Part shown: positions 51,639 through 63,700 of the stretch, in pieces
Layout of the letters: each line of letters opens with the position of its first letter
Numbering within the stretch: position 1 is the stretch's first letter
DNA from: Penelope pileata
Taxonomy: Eukaryota > Chordata > Aves > Galliformes > Cracidae
Assembly: GCA_013396635.1 (NCBI GenBank)
Contig: WBMW01004865.1
Coordinates: 265,123-329,122, forward strand
Direction of reading: 5' to 3'
Length of the DNA stretch: 64,000 nucleotides
The notes under the pieces: model-generated
Told to the model about the DNA's origin: nothing
Database searches by the model: none
The model's input: the letters and a program-made list of their open reading frames with translations, nothing else
Position numbers and translations under genes: made by a program

Positions 51639-53012
51639 TCATAGAATGGCCTGGGTTGGAAGGTACCTCAAGGATCACCATGTTCCAAACCCCTTCCACA
51701 GACAGGGCCGTCAACCTCCAGAGACAGTACTAGATCAGGCTGCCCAGGGCCCCATCCAATCTGGCCTTGAATATCTCCAGGGACGAGGCGTCCACAGCCT
51801 CTCTGGGCAGCCTGTTCCAGCACCTCACCACTCTCTCAGTAAAGAACTTCCCCATGACATCTAATTTAAACCTTCAGCTTAAAACCATTCCCCCTTGTCC
51901 TATCACTCAATATCTACCCCAGTGAAAAGTTGATCTCCCTCCTGTTTATAAGCTCCCTTTAATTACTGGAAGGCTGCAAGAAGGTCTCCCTGCAGCCTTC
52001 TCTTCTCCAGGCTGAACAAGACCAGCTCCCTCAGTCTATCCTTGTAGGGGAGGTGCTCCAGCCCTCTGATCATCTTTGTGGCCCTCCTCGGAACCCTCTC
52101 CAACAGATCCACATCTTTCCAGTACTGGGGGCCCCAGACCTGGACACAGTACTCCAGATGGGGCCTCACGAGGGCAGAGTAGAGAGGGACAATCACCTCT
52201 CTCTCCCTGCTGGCCACCCCTCTCCTGATGGAGCCCAGGATACCGTTGGCCTTCCGAGCTGCAAGAGCACACTGTTGGCTCATGTTAACTTTTTCACCCA
52301 CCAGGACCCCCGGGTCCTTCTCTGCAGGGCTACTCTCAAGGATTTATCTTCCCAGTTTGTATACATATCTGGGATTACTCCAACCAAAGTGCAAAACCTT
52401 GTTGTGTTGAACCTCGTTAGGTTCACACGGGCCCATCTTTCAAGGCTGTCGAGGTCCCTCTGGATAGCATCCTTTTCTTCTAACATGTCAACTGCACCAC
52501 TCAGCTTGGTGTATCATCAACAAACTTGCTGAGGGTGTACTCAATTCCATCATCAATGTCATTGATGAAGATGTTGAAAAGCACCAGTCCCAAGATGGAC
52601 CCCTGGGGGACATTGTTTGTTACCAGCCTCCACCTGGACATAGCATCATTTATCACAACCCTCTGGCTGCAGCCTTCCAACCAATTTCTTATCCACCGAA
52701 TAGTCCACCCCTCAAATGTATTTCTCTCCAAATTAGAGATAAGGATGTGGTGGGGGACCATGTCAAAGGCCTTGCACAAGTCCAGGTAGATGACAACAGT
52801 CACCTTCCCTCTGTCCACCAATGTCGTCACTCCACCATAGAAGGCCACCAGACTGGTCAGGCATGACCTTCCCTTGATGAAGCCATGTTGGCTGTCTCAG
52901 ATCACTCGCTCATCCCTTATGTGCCTCAACATGTCTTCCATGAGGATCTGTTTCATGATGTTCCCAGGCCCAGAGGTCAGGCTCATCAGCCTGTAGTTCC
53001 CAGGCATATTAA
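51639..53012 (-). mobile_element. CR1 LINE, longest copy in the window (about 1.37 kb)
   Basis: Minus-strand CR1 running from within the reverse transcriptase (near 53012) to the 3' end at 51639 (CATAGAATGGCCTGGGTTGG on the plus strand). It keeps most of the palm and thumb, the connection and the 3' UTR, which together are about the last third of a full element. The 3' terminal tandem repeats are reduced to one unit. The 3' part resembles the copy at 42124-42456. Frameshifts and stops break ORF2 (see the pseudogene entry). The 5' edge lies where the sequence NYRLMSLT-like changes to unrelated AT-rich DNA. Confidence 0.93.
51963..53000 (-). pseudogene. CR1 ORF2 reverse transcriptase, broken
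   Basis: CR1 reverse transcriptase primes on nicked target DNA and copies the element RNA. On the minus strand, 52848 down to 52501 reads YLDLCKAFDMVPH (first catalytic aspartate block), then GWTIRWIRNWLEG, NNVPQGSILG and IFINDIDDGIEYTLSKFVDD. The catalytic motif, FADD in the family, is FVDD here. A frame change follows. 52486-52280 carries AIQRDLDSLERWARVNLTRF, and 52301-51963 carries QQCALAARKANGILGSIRRG, LVRPHLEYCVQVWGPQYWKD and LFSLEKRRLQGDLLAAFQ. At least two frameshifts separate these blocks, so no functional enzyme is made. The start and the whole endonuclease are missing. Confidence 0.9.
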
Positions 53013-53875
53013 TATCTTCAGATCGTACTTTCACACATCCCATTCCACTTCCTCAAGGCAGAATTTTAAAAAGTGATTCACTCCTTCTCTTCCATCTTCT
53101 TGAGTATTTCTCCAAATTTCTTAGGAAAAATATCTTTTTTTTTTTTTTTTCCATTTCCTTCAAGATTTATCTGTATAGGCTCCGCCATCCTTCTCGTGAC
53201 TTTTCTCCTTCTTCACTCTGTCTCCAGGCTTCCTGGAATTTCTCTGTCTCATCCCAGCTGCCTCACAAGTCCAGACACATTTATATTCCTTGTCCACTGA
53301 AAGCAAAATCTCCCCTCTGTTCAGAGAGTTCCATGACAAATTGGTGCCTTTCTTCTCTGCTGTTTAATCTTACTATTTTGAATAAGGTTGCTATGTAAAA
53401 TATGCATACATTATTCTGAGTGTCAGAACCTATGATGAAAGAAATAATTTTACCATCTGTCACAGTTCACAAGAAGAATGTTCTTTTAATTTTTTTTTTT
53501 TTTTTTGAGAGAGAGAGAGAGTGATAGGAGATCAACAAACCTGTTCTGAAACCAGACACTCAAAGTAGAATGCTATCCAGGTTTCAGTCAGTGGCTAGAT
53601 GGAAGCTGTGGATTAAAAAATGCTCGAAAACCACTGGTTTCATATAGTCTCATTATTTACTGGGTTCCATTTTCAAATTATTATCATGCTGAATCCAGTA
53701 CTGATTGTATACTTATGTAGTGAATTTTATTTCTCATAGTTTCTATGCAATTTATAAAAACAAAAACAAACAAAACCTTTGTCTCCTGTGACCTGCTGAC
53801 ACTTGATTTTACTTAACAAGAGACTTAAAATTTACTGTCAAGTAAATATTTGGGTTTTTTTCCATTACTGATCAC
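53013..53875. other. Non-coding spacer with homopolymer and GA repeat
   Basis: AT- and CT-rich sequence with a 16-T run (53135-53150) and poly-T followed by (GA)n (53490-53521). No gene recognised. Confidence 0.5.
53490..53521 (+). repeat. Poly-T followed by (GA)n
   Basis: 17 T directly joined to seven or more GA units. Confidence 0.9.
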
Positions 53876-54322
53876 TAAAACAAAATGGAACTTGTGTTGA
53901 GATAAAAACTATTTACTAAGACAGAAGAAGAAAATAGAAACAAATACGCAACAATAGCAACACATATAGCCACAACACAATTGCTTGTCTCCCAGCAACA
54001 GTAGAACTGCCCGATGCCATGCTTGCAATACAAGTTCTCGCTGTCTGCCTACTGACTCCTAGCAGCCTCTGAGCAGTGGCTTCCCCCCTACAGCTGTATG
54101 GCTTTTCCTGTGATGTCAGGTGGTATGGAATAAACCCTTGCCTACCTAATTCAGGCCAGCTATTCTGGCTCCTCCAACCCACCCCGCGCTGCTGCACCAT
54201 AAAGGCAGCAGCTCTTCCTTACTGATTTGCATGGCCTGGCTCTGGCCATGATTCTGTCAATCAGCAATAACCAAAACATTGGTATATGCTATTAACACTG
54301 TTTTAGCTGAAACCAGGATGCA
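53876..54322 (-). mobile_element. ERVL-type LTR (family B)
   Basis: Minus-strand LTR. On that strand it begins at 54322 with TGCATCCTGGTTTCAGC and continues AGTGTTAATAGCATATACC, AATGTTTTGGTTATTGCTG, GAAGAGCTGCTGCCTTTATG and GGGTTTATTCCATACCACC, then a TGACATCA CRE-like site (54111-54118 on the plus strand as TGATGTCA). Near its end it has the block seen on the plus strand as GTTGAGATAAAAACTATTTA. The first part matches the fragment at 317-545. The distal end (U5, expected to end CA) is not clear, so the left boundary is approximate and the copy may be truncated there. No internal retroviral genes flank it. Confidence 0.75.
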
Positions 54323-54465
54323 GAAGCCCTGTGACCAAGCGCCTATTGACCAGCCTGGCTGACCTTCAGCCCTACAAGGGCCATAGGGCAAAGGGGCTGA
54401 CAGCCCTAGGCAATCCCTGTGGGGGACCCAGCCCCCAGGAGACTAGGGGGATAAAGGGGAGTAAG
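54323..54465. repeat. GC-rich unclassified repeat (copy 2)
   Basis: GC-rich segment abutting the LTR. 54336-54445 aligns without gaps to 23712-23818 at about 75% by hand count. In this copy it touches the 5' end of an LTR; in copy 1 no LTR is adjacent. It has no coding frame of note, and the family is unknown to me. Confidence 0.45.
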
Positions 54466-56082
54466 GTTATATCGTTCATTGTTATCTGATTGTCCTGAAA
54501 TGCCAAGAATTTATCCTTCTTCTGGAAAATAATACCCAAGGAAATAACGGTAGAAATTCGAGTGTTCCATTTAAAGATAATTTCAAAACAGGAAATAAGA
54601 AGAACTAACTTGTTGCAAGTATATACTCGTAAAAATCATCAGGGACTATTTACCTAAAAAAATTTCAGGAGGTAAACCACTAAAATGCTCCAGTATGGAA
54701 CTTTGAGGACTTTATATCCTTAAACTTGCTTATTTACCTTCCAGGGAAATAAGTCAAAGTCTTGCTGAAGAACTAAAAACATGATATTAAAAACCCCGAA
54801 CTATTATTCACTATTTGTAAATGCAAATGTTTTCTTCAAGCCATTGTTTATAAACTACAAAGATATTAAACCAAAGGCATTTTGAAAAATGTTGTTTCTC
54901 CTAGTAAACACTGAGTTGGGAGTAAATTAATTTAGATTAATGGTATTCTTTTCCATGAAATGGAGAATTAAAAACTGAAAACTTACTTCTGCCATTAGAA
55001 GCAAGAGCCATGAACAAGAAGATATAATGAGATATAATGCCTATAGAAGTTTGGGGACTTTTTGTAATTTACATCATTTTCTGACAATGGCATTTCACAC
55101 CTAAGCCAGCAAGTAAATTTTCTTCCTTTCAATAGATTTATTTCTCAATGTTTTCATAAATCTTTTCAAAAGAAATTCTAAGCTTCAGGTATCTTCAAAT
55201 ATCATATTATGAAAAGGCTTTAAGAGTTATCGCATTGTTGTATTTAAGCACACAATGTCAGAATTTTAATGATGTATAGCAAGGTTAGCATCCTAATGAA
55301 TACAAAAATTAAATAGCTCCCCTAAGGAAGACAGATCTTTTCTCTCACTGGGTCACTTAAAGCCAAAAAAGAAAATTTCTGAGGACCCTTCCAGACTGAA
55401 AAGAGAAGTTTTTATCAATACTTAATTTATGCTCCTTCAGTCTTCTTCCAAAGGCAATTCCTGGACCCCATTAGAAGTAATCTCTGGAAGATACATATGT
55501 TTGTATTAGTCACAGCCCAAGGCAGGGAAGAAGACTGTTCTAAAACTTTAGATTCTTACTGGCATGTTTCTTGGTACATCCCCAGATAGGTAAAAACAAT
55601 CTGTGCTCCTGGATTTAAAACTGAAAATGAATTTCAGCACTAAGTTTAATTTAGCCACTATACACCTGAACTTTTGAACCTCTGAAACTCAAGTTAATAT
55701 CATCATAATTTGCACTCCAAAATGTTTCTGCAGAAAATAGCTGAAGCATTTCTTGCTTATTACTGCCTACGGTGCTTCTAACTTCAAAACCCATAGATTA
55801 TGAAAATCCTGTTTTCTTGAAACAGGTTTTCACTCAGTTCTGTGGCTGCAAAAAGGGGCAAGGCTGAGTGTAAAAGACCGGGGAAAATAGAGAAGGACTT
55901 TTTCTTCCACTGTTGACGAGATGTTAGAATGGTTTAATTGTTTAAGGAACGCTGGGAGAAGAGGGCTGATAATTTGTGCCACTAGGTTTTTGTCTCCTCT
56001 AAAAAGATATCCACTAATAGTCTCTAATACAATGATAATAATTAACCAAAGATGCATGTAGATACAATATGCATGTAGTTTA
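54466..56082. other. AT-rich non-coding stretch, nothing recognised
   Basis: About 1.6 kb without recognised elements. A 217-codon frame on the minus strand (55830-56483) begins inside the CR1 that follows and reads antisense to it, then runs on into this region. It resembles no protein family and is taken as chance. Confidence 0.5.
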
Positions 56083-56975
56083 ATATCTTTATTGATTAAC
56101 TGGATGAGGGAATTGAGTGCACCCTTAATAAGTTTGCAGATGACACCAAGCTGGGGGAAAGTGTTCATCTCCCTGAGGGTAGGAAGGCCCTTCAGAAGGA
56201 TCTGGACAGGCTGGATCACTATGCTGAGGCCAATGTGAGGAAGTTCAACAGGACCAAGTGCCATATCCTGCACTTTGGTCACAACAACCCCATGCGATGC
56301 TACAGGCTTGGGGCAGAGTGACTGGAAGACTGAGCCAAGGAAAAGGTCCTGAGGGTGTTGGTTGATGCTTGGCTGAACATGAGGCAGCAGTGTGACCAGG
56401 TGGCCAAGAAAGCCAATGACATCCTGGCTTGTATCAGAAATAGTGTAATAATCAGGACCAGTACATTCCCCTGTACTCAGCAATTTTGGTCCCTCACTAC
56501 AAGAAAGACATCAAGGGCCTGGGGCATGTCCAGAGAAGCACAACAAAGCTGGTGAAGTGTTTAGAGCACAAGTCGTATGAGGAGCAGCTGAGGGAATTGA
56601 GATTGTTTAGTCTGGAGAAGAGGAGGCTCAGGAGAGACCTTATTGCTCTCTACAACTACCTGAAAGGAGGCTGTAGTGAGGTGGGGGTCAGCATCTTCTC
56701 CTGGGTAACTAGTGATAGGACTAGAAAGAGTGGCCTCAAGTTGCACCAGGGGAGGTTCAAGTTGGGTATTAGGAAAAACTGCTTCTCCACAAGAATGGTC
56801 AGGCACTGGAACAAGCTGTACAGGGGAGTGGTGGAGTCACCATCCCTGGAGGTGTTCAAGAAATATCTGAATGTGGTACTTAGGTCGTGGTTTAGTGGGC
56901 AGTATTGGAGGTAGGTGAACAGTTGGACTAGATGATCTTAGAGGTCTTTTCCAAACTTATGATTGTATAATTCCA
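56083..56975 (+). mobile_element. CR1 LINE, 5'-truncated
   Basis: The plus-strand copy starts a few codons before the reverse-transcriptase FADD motif (TTTGCAGATGAC near 56136) and runs to degenerate terminal repeats (ATTGTATAATTCCATTC, near 56960-56975). The 3' UTR keeps GGACTAGATGATCTTAGAGG. The subfamily differs from the copy at 19148-19623: it has VDAWLNMRQQCDQVAKKAND where that copy has VDKKLNMSRQCALAAQKANR. Confidence 0.92.
56103..56914 (+). pseudogene. CR1 ORF2 C-terminal part, broken
   Basis: The translation carries LPEGRKALQKDLDRLDHYAE, NPMRCYRLGAE followed by a TGA stop, then VDAWLNMRQQC (from 56355). A small internal loss near 56440-56470 replaces the expected LYSALVRPHLEY segment. 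A frame change leads to the last open frame of 142 codons (56486-56914): HYKKDIKGLGHVQRS, LFSLEKRRLRRDLIALYNYL, RMVRHWNKLYRG and SPSLEVFKKYLNV. This is the thumb and C-terminal tail of CR1 ORF2. Stops and frameshifts make it inactive. Confidence 0.88.
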
Positions 56976-59900
56976 TTCAAACTTCTTTTTCTGATTGTCT
57001 CAGGGCTCACTGCCTCATATAGCATTGTCAGGAATTTATTTAATAGATTGTGCTTTTCCTTTTCTCTGTGCATAGGTTATATTATATAACAGTAAGAATA
57101 CATACAGGGAATTAAAGACCTTTCAACACCATTTCCCAGTTTCGACTTCTGTAGTATTTTATTTTATTTTATTGTATTCATGGAGAAAAATTTCATCTAT
57201 GTGGGAAGTAATTTGTTTTCTGTTTCTCAAATGAAACATTAAGATTTACTTGTTTATATTAAAAAAAATTGTAACAGAAACAAAATCCTGAAGATAGAAA
57301 GGTAGTAAACAACTACCGTAGAAACATTAGACAAAAAAAAAGGAAAAAGACCTTCTTCTCTTTTCCTGGTTTTGAAAATGGGTTGACTGTGATGTCAACT
57401 ATATTGTTACAGCAAAAATGTAGAAACATTTTGCTAACAAGGAAGTAAATAAATACAGAAAGTTTGTTTCTGTTGATTCAGTTTTTCCCATATACCAGAC
57501 AAAGAAGTGTTTTCTGAAGCTACATATGAGATCCAGGAGATTAAAATCATAAGGCTAATTTGTGGAAGAAGCATCCTTTTTGTTAATTTCAATTTTGAAA
57601 ACTGCAGAATATACTAACCTTTTTCATTTTTGTTTAATATTGTTTAATGATAATGTATAGTTTCAATATCAATACTTATTAAAATTAACTAAAGAACTGA
57701 CATCAAGGAATTTAATATCTAAATGTGAAAATACTGAAAACGCCTGCAATAGTAAAACATTTTCACAAGTGCCTAGTTTTCAAAAAACATGACTTTAGGG
57801 TATCTAGAGGGTAACGAGATGTTTTGCCTATAAGCAACACAGGCCAACATTCAAAGCAGATTTCAAAAAAGCTAGGAGGAAAAGAAACACTTCTCATTAC
57901 AGCAGCAAGAAAATGGAAAACATTTCTAAACTGTGACAGAATTTGTGATGTTGCATAAAGCTTTTGTATTCATTTTAATAGCTTGATATGGAACATCTAA
58001 AGTAAAGGAGATCGTGATTTTTGCTGCTTACAGTAACACCGGCAGTTCTGTGAAGAACATATGTGCCCTACCCACAACACATAAGGACCAAGTTTCTTAA
58101 ACTTATGTGCTTCGTGGAATTTACTGCTGTACATATAGATGCATCTGAATATTTCCTGGCAGCACATTACAGTGGTAACACCAGAAATTATTTCTTTAAT
58201 ATAGATGCGCATTCTTTGTATAGGGCAAACTGTGTTCATATACACTAGTTACTCCTGTTTGAGTAGATAATCCATGTTCCTGGAATTCAGGGGCAAGTAA
58301 TAGGATATTCTAGCATAAACTTTGTTATAGTAAATTAGTGATTTCTTCAATGACTGTGCTTACCATGGCAGACTTCTTCAGATTCACAGCTGACTCTTGT
58401 GATTTCTCTTTCCAAAGGTGTCAGTCATTATTTTTCAGTGAGAATAGCTTACTTCCTGACATCATTCAGTGATGTTGTACAAAAAAAGTGCATCTGCTCA
58501 TGCAGAATTCTTGCACCTCTGAGAAGTTAACCCATATATATGAATATCATTTCATTCCCCAGTCAATTCTTGCAAGCAGTGTCCGAAAATGATTGCTTGA
58601 ACATGGTCCCTGAAGCTCAATTAAAGTAGCTGTTCTTGTCATTGGATTCTATCTCCATAAAATCTGATTACACTGGAAATCCACAATGTTGTCAGAATCT
58701 TGCAGATACTCCTCTTCCAATTTGTTGTCTGTTGCCTTTAGTCTGTGATTTCCTTTCTGGTGTGTCAGGTCATTTAGGTGTCACTAGTATGGGAAGATAA
58801 AAGTGCCTTTTCATGGACAGCTATAAATGAAGTTTGAAAAGTGTCCTGACCCAAAGCATGTTTATACATGACTACACAAAGTTGTACACAGTAGTTAGCA
58901 TACGGTAAAGTGTAGTTTGTGGAGACACAACTGAAAATGCATAGTGTTACAACTACATTTATTTTATATTATGGTAATAATAGCTCATATGTGAGACACT
59001 AATTTTCAATTGTTTGCATGAGAAAAAACTTTCCCTGAATGTGTTGGATCAAACAAAGGAAGGTTTCTTAAACTTGAGAATAAATAGGAAAATATAGAAC
59101 CTTTGATCAAATCTCTGAAACACTTATATGTTTAAACAAGCACAAATTGAAATATGAGATGATCAAAACTCTGTTCCTAGTGTTTTTCCTGCTGGTTCTA
59201 TTCTCCAGAATTTTCCTTCAGCCATTCTAATTAATGTCCATAATCTAAAGTTCATCTTTGAGTCATTTGCTTTTCAAGCCTGCATTGAATTCTGAGTTCT
59301 AAAAATTCTCCTTGTGCGAAGTCTGGATTTCCTGTATATGAATGTTATCAAGAGTCAGTGTAAATGTTTTCCTCCTTACTTTTCACTTTAAAATACTACT
59401 TGGCATATTCTTAAAGAAATGACAGACAAAACAAGTTCTAGAATCAAAATGTTGATTTTTTTGTGCGTATTTTTAAATGTGTTCTTGCTGTGTTAAAACT
59501 GGGCATCAGTGTAATGCTTCGGTTGTTAGCTTCTACATGGCAAAACTACATCTTTTTTGCCACTCATTCATGCGTTAACAGGGTTGTAGAGAAAAATGTG
59601 ATTAAAATGATTGCTCCTTTCATGAAGAATTATGACAAGATTTCATTAGGCTTTTGACAATGCCAATTTATCCTGAAATAGGCTTCATTATATACATATA
59701 TTTAATGCATCTTACGTCTCTCAAGAGTGCTCATTAGCTCAGATAGAGTACTGCGTCAGTGCAGTTATCAAAATCAGGTCTAAAACTACCCTACATCACA
59801 TACAGATAAAATTTACCTGTATTACTGCGTTACTAGCTTTTCAGTGTCTTAGAGTACAATTCTGTCATGAATGACATTGGTGTTCCTGTTGGTGTTTCCC

Positions 59901-62900
59901 ACGGAAAACAAAGGATCAGAATCAAGTTACAAAAAGCCTGCAGAGCAGAAAATGCTAGTCACGACAGAAATCTTCTACAGACATGTTAAACCTCTCTATC
60001 TCTGTTTACTTGCAAGATTTCATGTTTCATCATTCACGTCATGTTTCATCTTTGTCATTTGTTACTACCTTAATGACGCAAAGTCAGAATGGTTTACAGG
60101 ATTGCTTTAAACAACAATAAAACAAGCTCCTCACTTTCTTCAACATGGGAATACTAGTTTTTGGAGGATTTCTGACTGATTCTGTAGCTAGATATTTTAC
60201 AATTTTGGAAAATTACCATCTACTCAATAATTTCTTTTTCCTCTTTCTAAGGAGATGAATGAAAAAAAAATTCCTATAGTGTTGAATTTTCTCCCATTTT
60301 GTTTCTTCATCATCAGCATTAAAAGTTTTTTCTGATCTTAAGGAAAAAGAGTATACACTACTTCACTTTTTTTAATACAAGCCTTTTCTCAATCTAGAGG
60401 AATTGCATGATACAAAATATTAGCTCCTGGCTAAGTCAGCTTTCGGTCTAATTACTAGATTGATGTGCAAGTAGCAGAACTTCAGCACTGAAGTCTCTAT
60501 ACTGTACTTAATACATCTCCTCTGTGCTCACTTGATCAAGCTGCCTTCTTCATCCCCTAACTGTGTTCTGGTTTAACTTAGGAACAGAAACCATCCATTG
60601 GAAGGAAAGTCTTAAATGTGTGTATAGTTGTTTTCCTCTGGAACTATTTAAGTTGATACTTAGGTGTCAGAGTTGTTTAGCCCTTTCACTTTTCATAATG
60701 GGCTTTTAGCTGAGGAGGTCAGGAGGAGCACACCACCTCTTGCAATTACATCCAGCCACTTTTCATGGGCTGTTGCAACAACAGCACTGCTGTTAACTGA
60801 ATGAAATAGGCCAGCCTACTAAGTGAGAGGAAAGCCAATGTGCTGACAGTATTAAGACATTCACTAAATGTCTTAAAAAAAAACTTGCAATTAATTTTGC
60901 AGAAAGATTTGGGTTAAAGATGAGCAAGAAAGAACAAAAATATTTTAAAGAGGTGTTAAATAAGACACTGAAATACTGATGAGAATTTTGCATATATAAT
61001 TCTTCAATTCCTAGAGCATATAATAGATTGAAAACAGCTTAAAAGAATAAAAAAAAAAGGCCGAAAACCAAAAAACAAAAGCGAGGCAAGTAAAATATTT
61101 ATAAAATAAAGCATACATTTTGTTATTTTCAGAACATTTACAATTCGTTTAGAATACTCGTTACAGGTTTTAGATTTTTGCAAAACACTTAGCTGTTAGT
61201 CATATATACATTGAATAGAATAGCGTATGTAAAACTCAAAATGTAACTTAAATAAAAATTAATTGTTTGACAGGATGGTTTTTTCATATGGGATCCTGCA
61301 TTTATTTCCAATACAGTTAGTTGGAAGGTGTGTGAAGGGATGATATACGATATGGAGGAAAACTGAAGTTCTTTTTTTTTATAGAAATAAGACCATCACT
61401 CTTTTTTTTATCACTGAAGAATATATTTTATCTGAAGATCAAGCCCTACAATAGCAAATTTTGATTATTTTGATTCCTTATGCAAAGTGTTTTGCTTGGG
61501 AAACTAAGCATAGTCAGACATTCAGTTTTTAAGAACATACTTGCAGGAAGGAAAAAGGAAGTTGTCTATGCATAATGACAAAGAGAAGTCATGCTATATA
61601 TTTGAATTTACAGAAGAGAATTGAGATTTAAGAACTTTCTCAGCCATTCATTAAACGGACTTTTTGAAAGTGGATTTACAAGCAAGCATTAACTAGGTAG
61701 TGGGAAGTGACATTAGCTATATGGCTATGATATTTGTTCCACTTTTATGAGGAAGAAAGAAAAACTGGAACATCAAGACAACAAAATGGTGTAAGATTTA
61801 GAATTGTCTCCATGTAGAGAGTCTTCAAGCTAAGACTTGTTTTAACTCCTTCAAAATTAAGTAGTGCTTGATCATAGTTTAAAACTGCCAGTAGCAATAG
61901 GAAAATACCGGATACTAGAGAACCCTTTAATGTTTCAGACAAAAGCATATGAAAATGCTGGAAGCTAAAGCCCCTGAAAGTTCAGACTATTAAAATGTAT
62001 ACTGCCATTAACCATTAAAATTATTTATGTAGAACTGTGGCATTTACTTGAGAGATTTTTCGGCTACAGCTTAGAACAACCTAACTCTTGTGTGCCCACC
62101 TAACCTACTCTCGTACTGGTCCACGCATTTAGGCAGGAAGAATCCTGTACTTTTCAGATGGAAAGGTTCTTCAGTGTGCACCACAACCCCACTTGCAAAG
62201 ATTTCATCGTAGGCAGCAGATGCAACAATCAGGAAAATAAAGTGTATGATAAATATATACGTACACATTTATACATATATATAATCCTTCCATAGGTAGT
62301 AGATAACCCAGATACTAGCAAACTCAGTTCTTTTGTATATCTAAGCAGTTGGGCTGCCATTAAAGGAAACCTTCTCTGGACGTTAGCATAACTTCCATAC
62401 TCTGATGTTGTTTTTCTTCTTCCCAGTTTTTATGGGTATATTTTCTCTCATGTCTCCTCACAGCACAAATAACTTCACAGAAAGCAATCGATTATCCTGA
62501 TAAAATAACCCTAAACCTTTAGCTAGATTGAATCATTCCTTTGATATCACTGTGGGAACACATTCTTTTTATATTCTTCTCTTAGTCATAGAACAAAATG
62601 AGCTAATTATTCTAGATTCGATTGATATAAAAGTAGATTTTGTTAATCATTGTTTTGTTATTGCTTAAAAAGAAAGAAACATTTTTGAAGTGTGATCAAA
62701 GTCAGACAGATGTTACATCAACCATTTATTTTTTGCAATATATTCCACATTGAGAACAACAAAGATATTCAAAGTTTTCACTTTAGTGCATCTGCAACAG
62801 AAAGATGAGAACATAAGAAATACATCCTTATAATGAGGCACATGGAGGTCATTTTCAGAATAATTTTTCATTCCCTACATATTTTTTAAAAATACAGTAT

Positions 62901-62952
62901 AAATTCAGCAAGCAATGAGCAATTATGTATTTATAACATTAGCTTACATAAT

Positions 62953-63012
62953 TGATGTGTACAATAATATAAATTAATAGCCTGATGTGTACAATAATAT
63001 GAATTAATAGCC
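62953..63012 (+). repeat. 30-bp direct tandem duplication
   Basis: Two adjacent 30-bp units starting TGATGTGTACAATAATAT and ending TTAATAGCC, with one A/G difference between them. The short age implied by one mismatch points to a recent slippage or duplication event. Confidence 0.9.
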
Positions 63013-63428
63013 TTTCAAAGCTCTTGCAAGATCTTGGTGAGATATTATGTATAAATTGTCTGGTAATAGAAATAGATTTTTTAAATAAAATAAAACAAAA
63101 TCATAAATACTGAAGGAATAATATATTATAGTATAATTATATATTTATTAATATTCTATGGAAAAGCTAATATGTTATGTCCTTAACGCATCAACTCAGA
63201 TATTTAAGAGACACAATATCCAGTTACGAATTCTAGGTAAATAACTACTTTTCAAATAGAGGTGAAAATGATAAGAAATCAACAAAAACTGACTTTTAAT
63301 CTACTTTGAGAATGTAGCTTCCCAGTTGAACACCAGTAGATTTACATAGCGTTGATCCCTGACTTGCAGTTGGAGTTCAGGTACATTTGGAACATCTTGT
63401 TCAAGCCATTCTTTCTTGTGTGTGTATG

Positions 63429-63459
63429 TTTTCTGTTTTGTTTTTTGTTTTGTTTTTTA
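63429..63459 (+). repeat. (GTTTT)n simple repeat
   Basis: Imperfect GTTTT/GTTTTTT units. Confidence 0.8.
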
Positions 63460-63548
63460 AAGATAATATCACTTATCATTACATTTACATTATTTAATTC
63501 AGATTCTGAACCATACTGGTGTGCCTAGGACAACAAAATTATAGACTG

Positions 63549-63700
63549 TGTTGTGGTTTAACCCTGCAGATAGCACCACATAGTTGCTCACTCACTCTTC
63601 CCTGCCAGTGGAATTGGGAGGAAACTGAGGAAAAAAAAAAACAAACAGAGTAGAACTTGTAGATTGACATAAAAACTACTGAAGCCTATGATATTGTAAC
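63549..63700 (-). mobile_element. ERVL-type LTR fragment (family A, terminal part)
   Basis: The plus strand reads TGTTGTGGTTTAACCCTGCA, TAGCACCACATAGTTGCTCA, CTCACTCTTCCCTGCCAGTG and GTAGATTGACATAAAAACTA, which is the inverted terminal part of the LTR at 1679-2201 (GAGCGAACGGCTGTGTGG and ATCTCAACCCATGAG). Similarity fades near 63700, so only the distal part of the LTR remains. The bases before it are GACTG. No second duplication was found. Confidence 0.7.

Larger units (their letters stand above)
56976..63548. other. AT-rich non-coding stretch, nothing recognised
   Basis: About 6.6 kb of AT-rich sequence. A possible LTR-like start (TGTTCTGGTTTAAC, about 60565) is not followed by any block that I can match. 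A 30-bp direct duplication lies at 62953-63012, and a GTTTT-type simple repeat at 63429-63459. No gene recognised. Confidence 0.5.

Noticed and set aside
55830..56483. 217-codon minus-strand open frame, the longest in the window
   Set aside because: Nearly 400 bp of it is antisense to a CR1 copy and the rest is AT-rich sequence without any recognisable domain; taken as a chance frame.
60565..60800. Possible LTR beginning TGTTCTGGTTTAAC
   Set aside because: Only the first bases resemble an LTR terminus; none of the internal LTR blocks or an end could be found.
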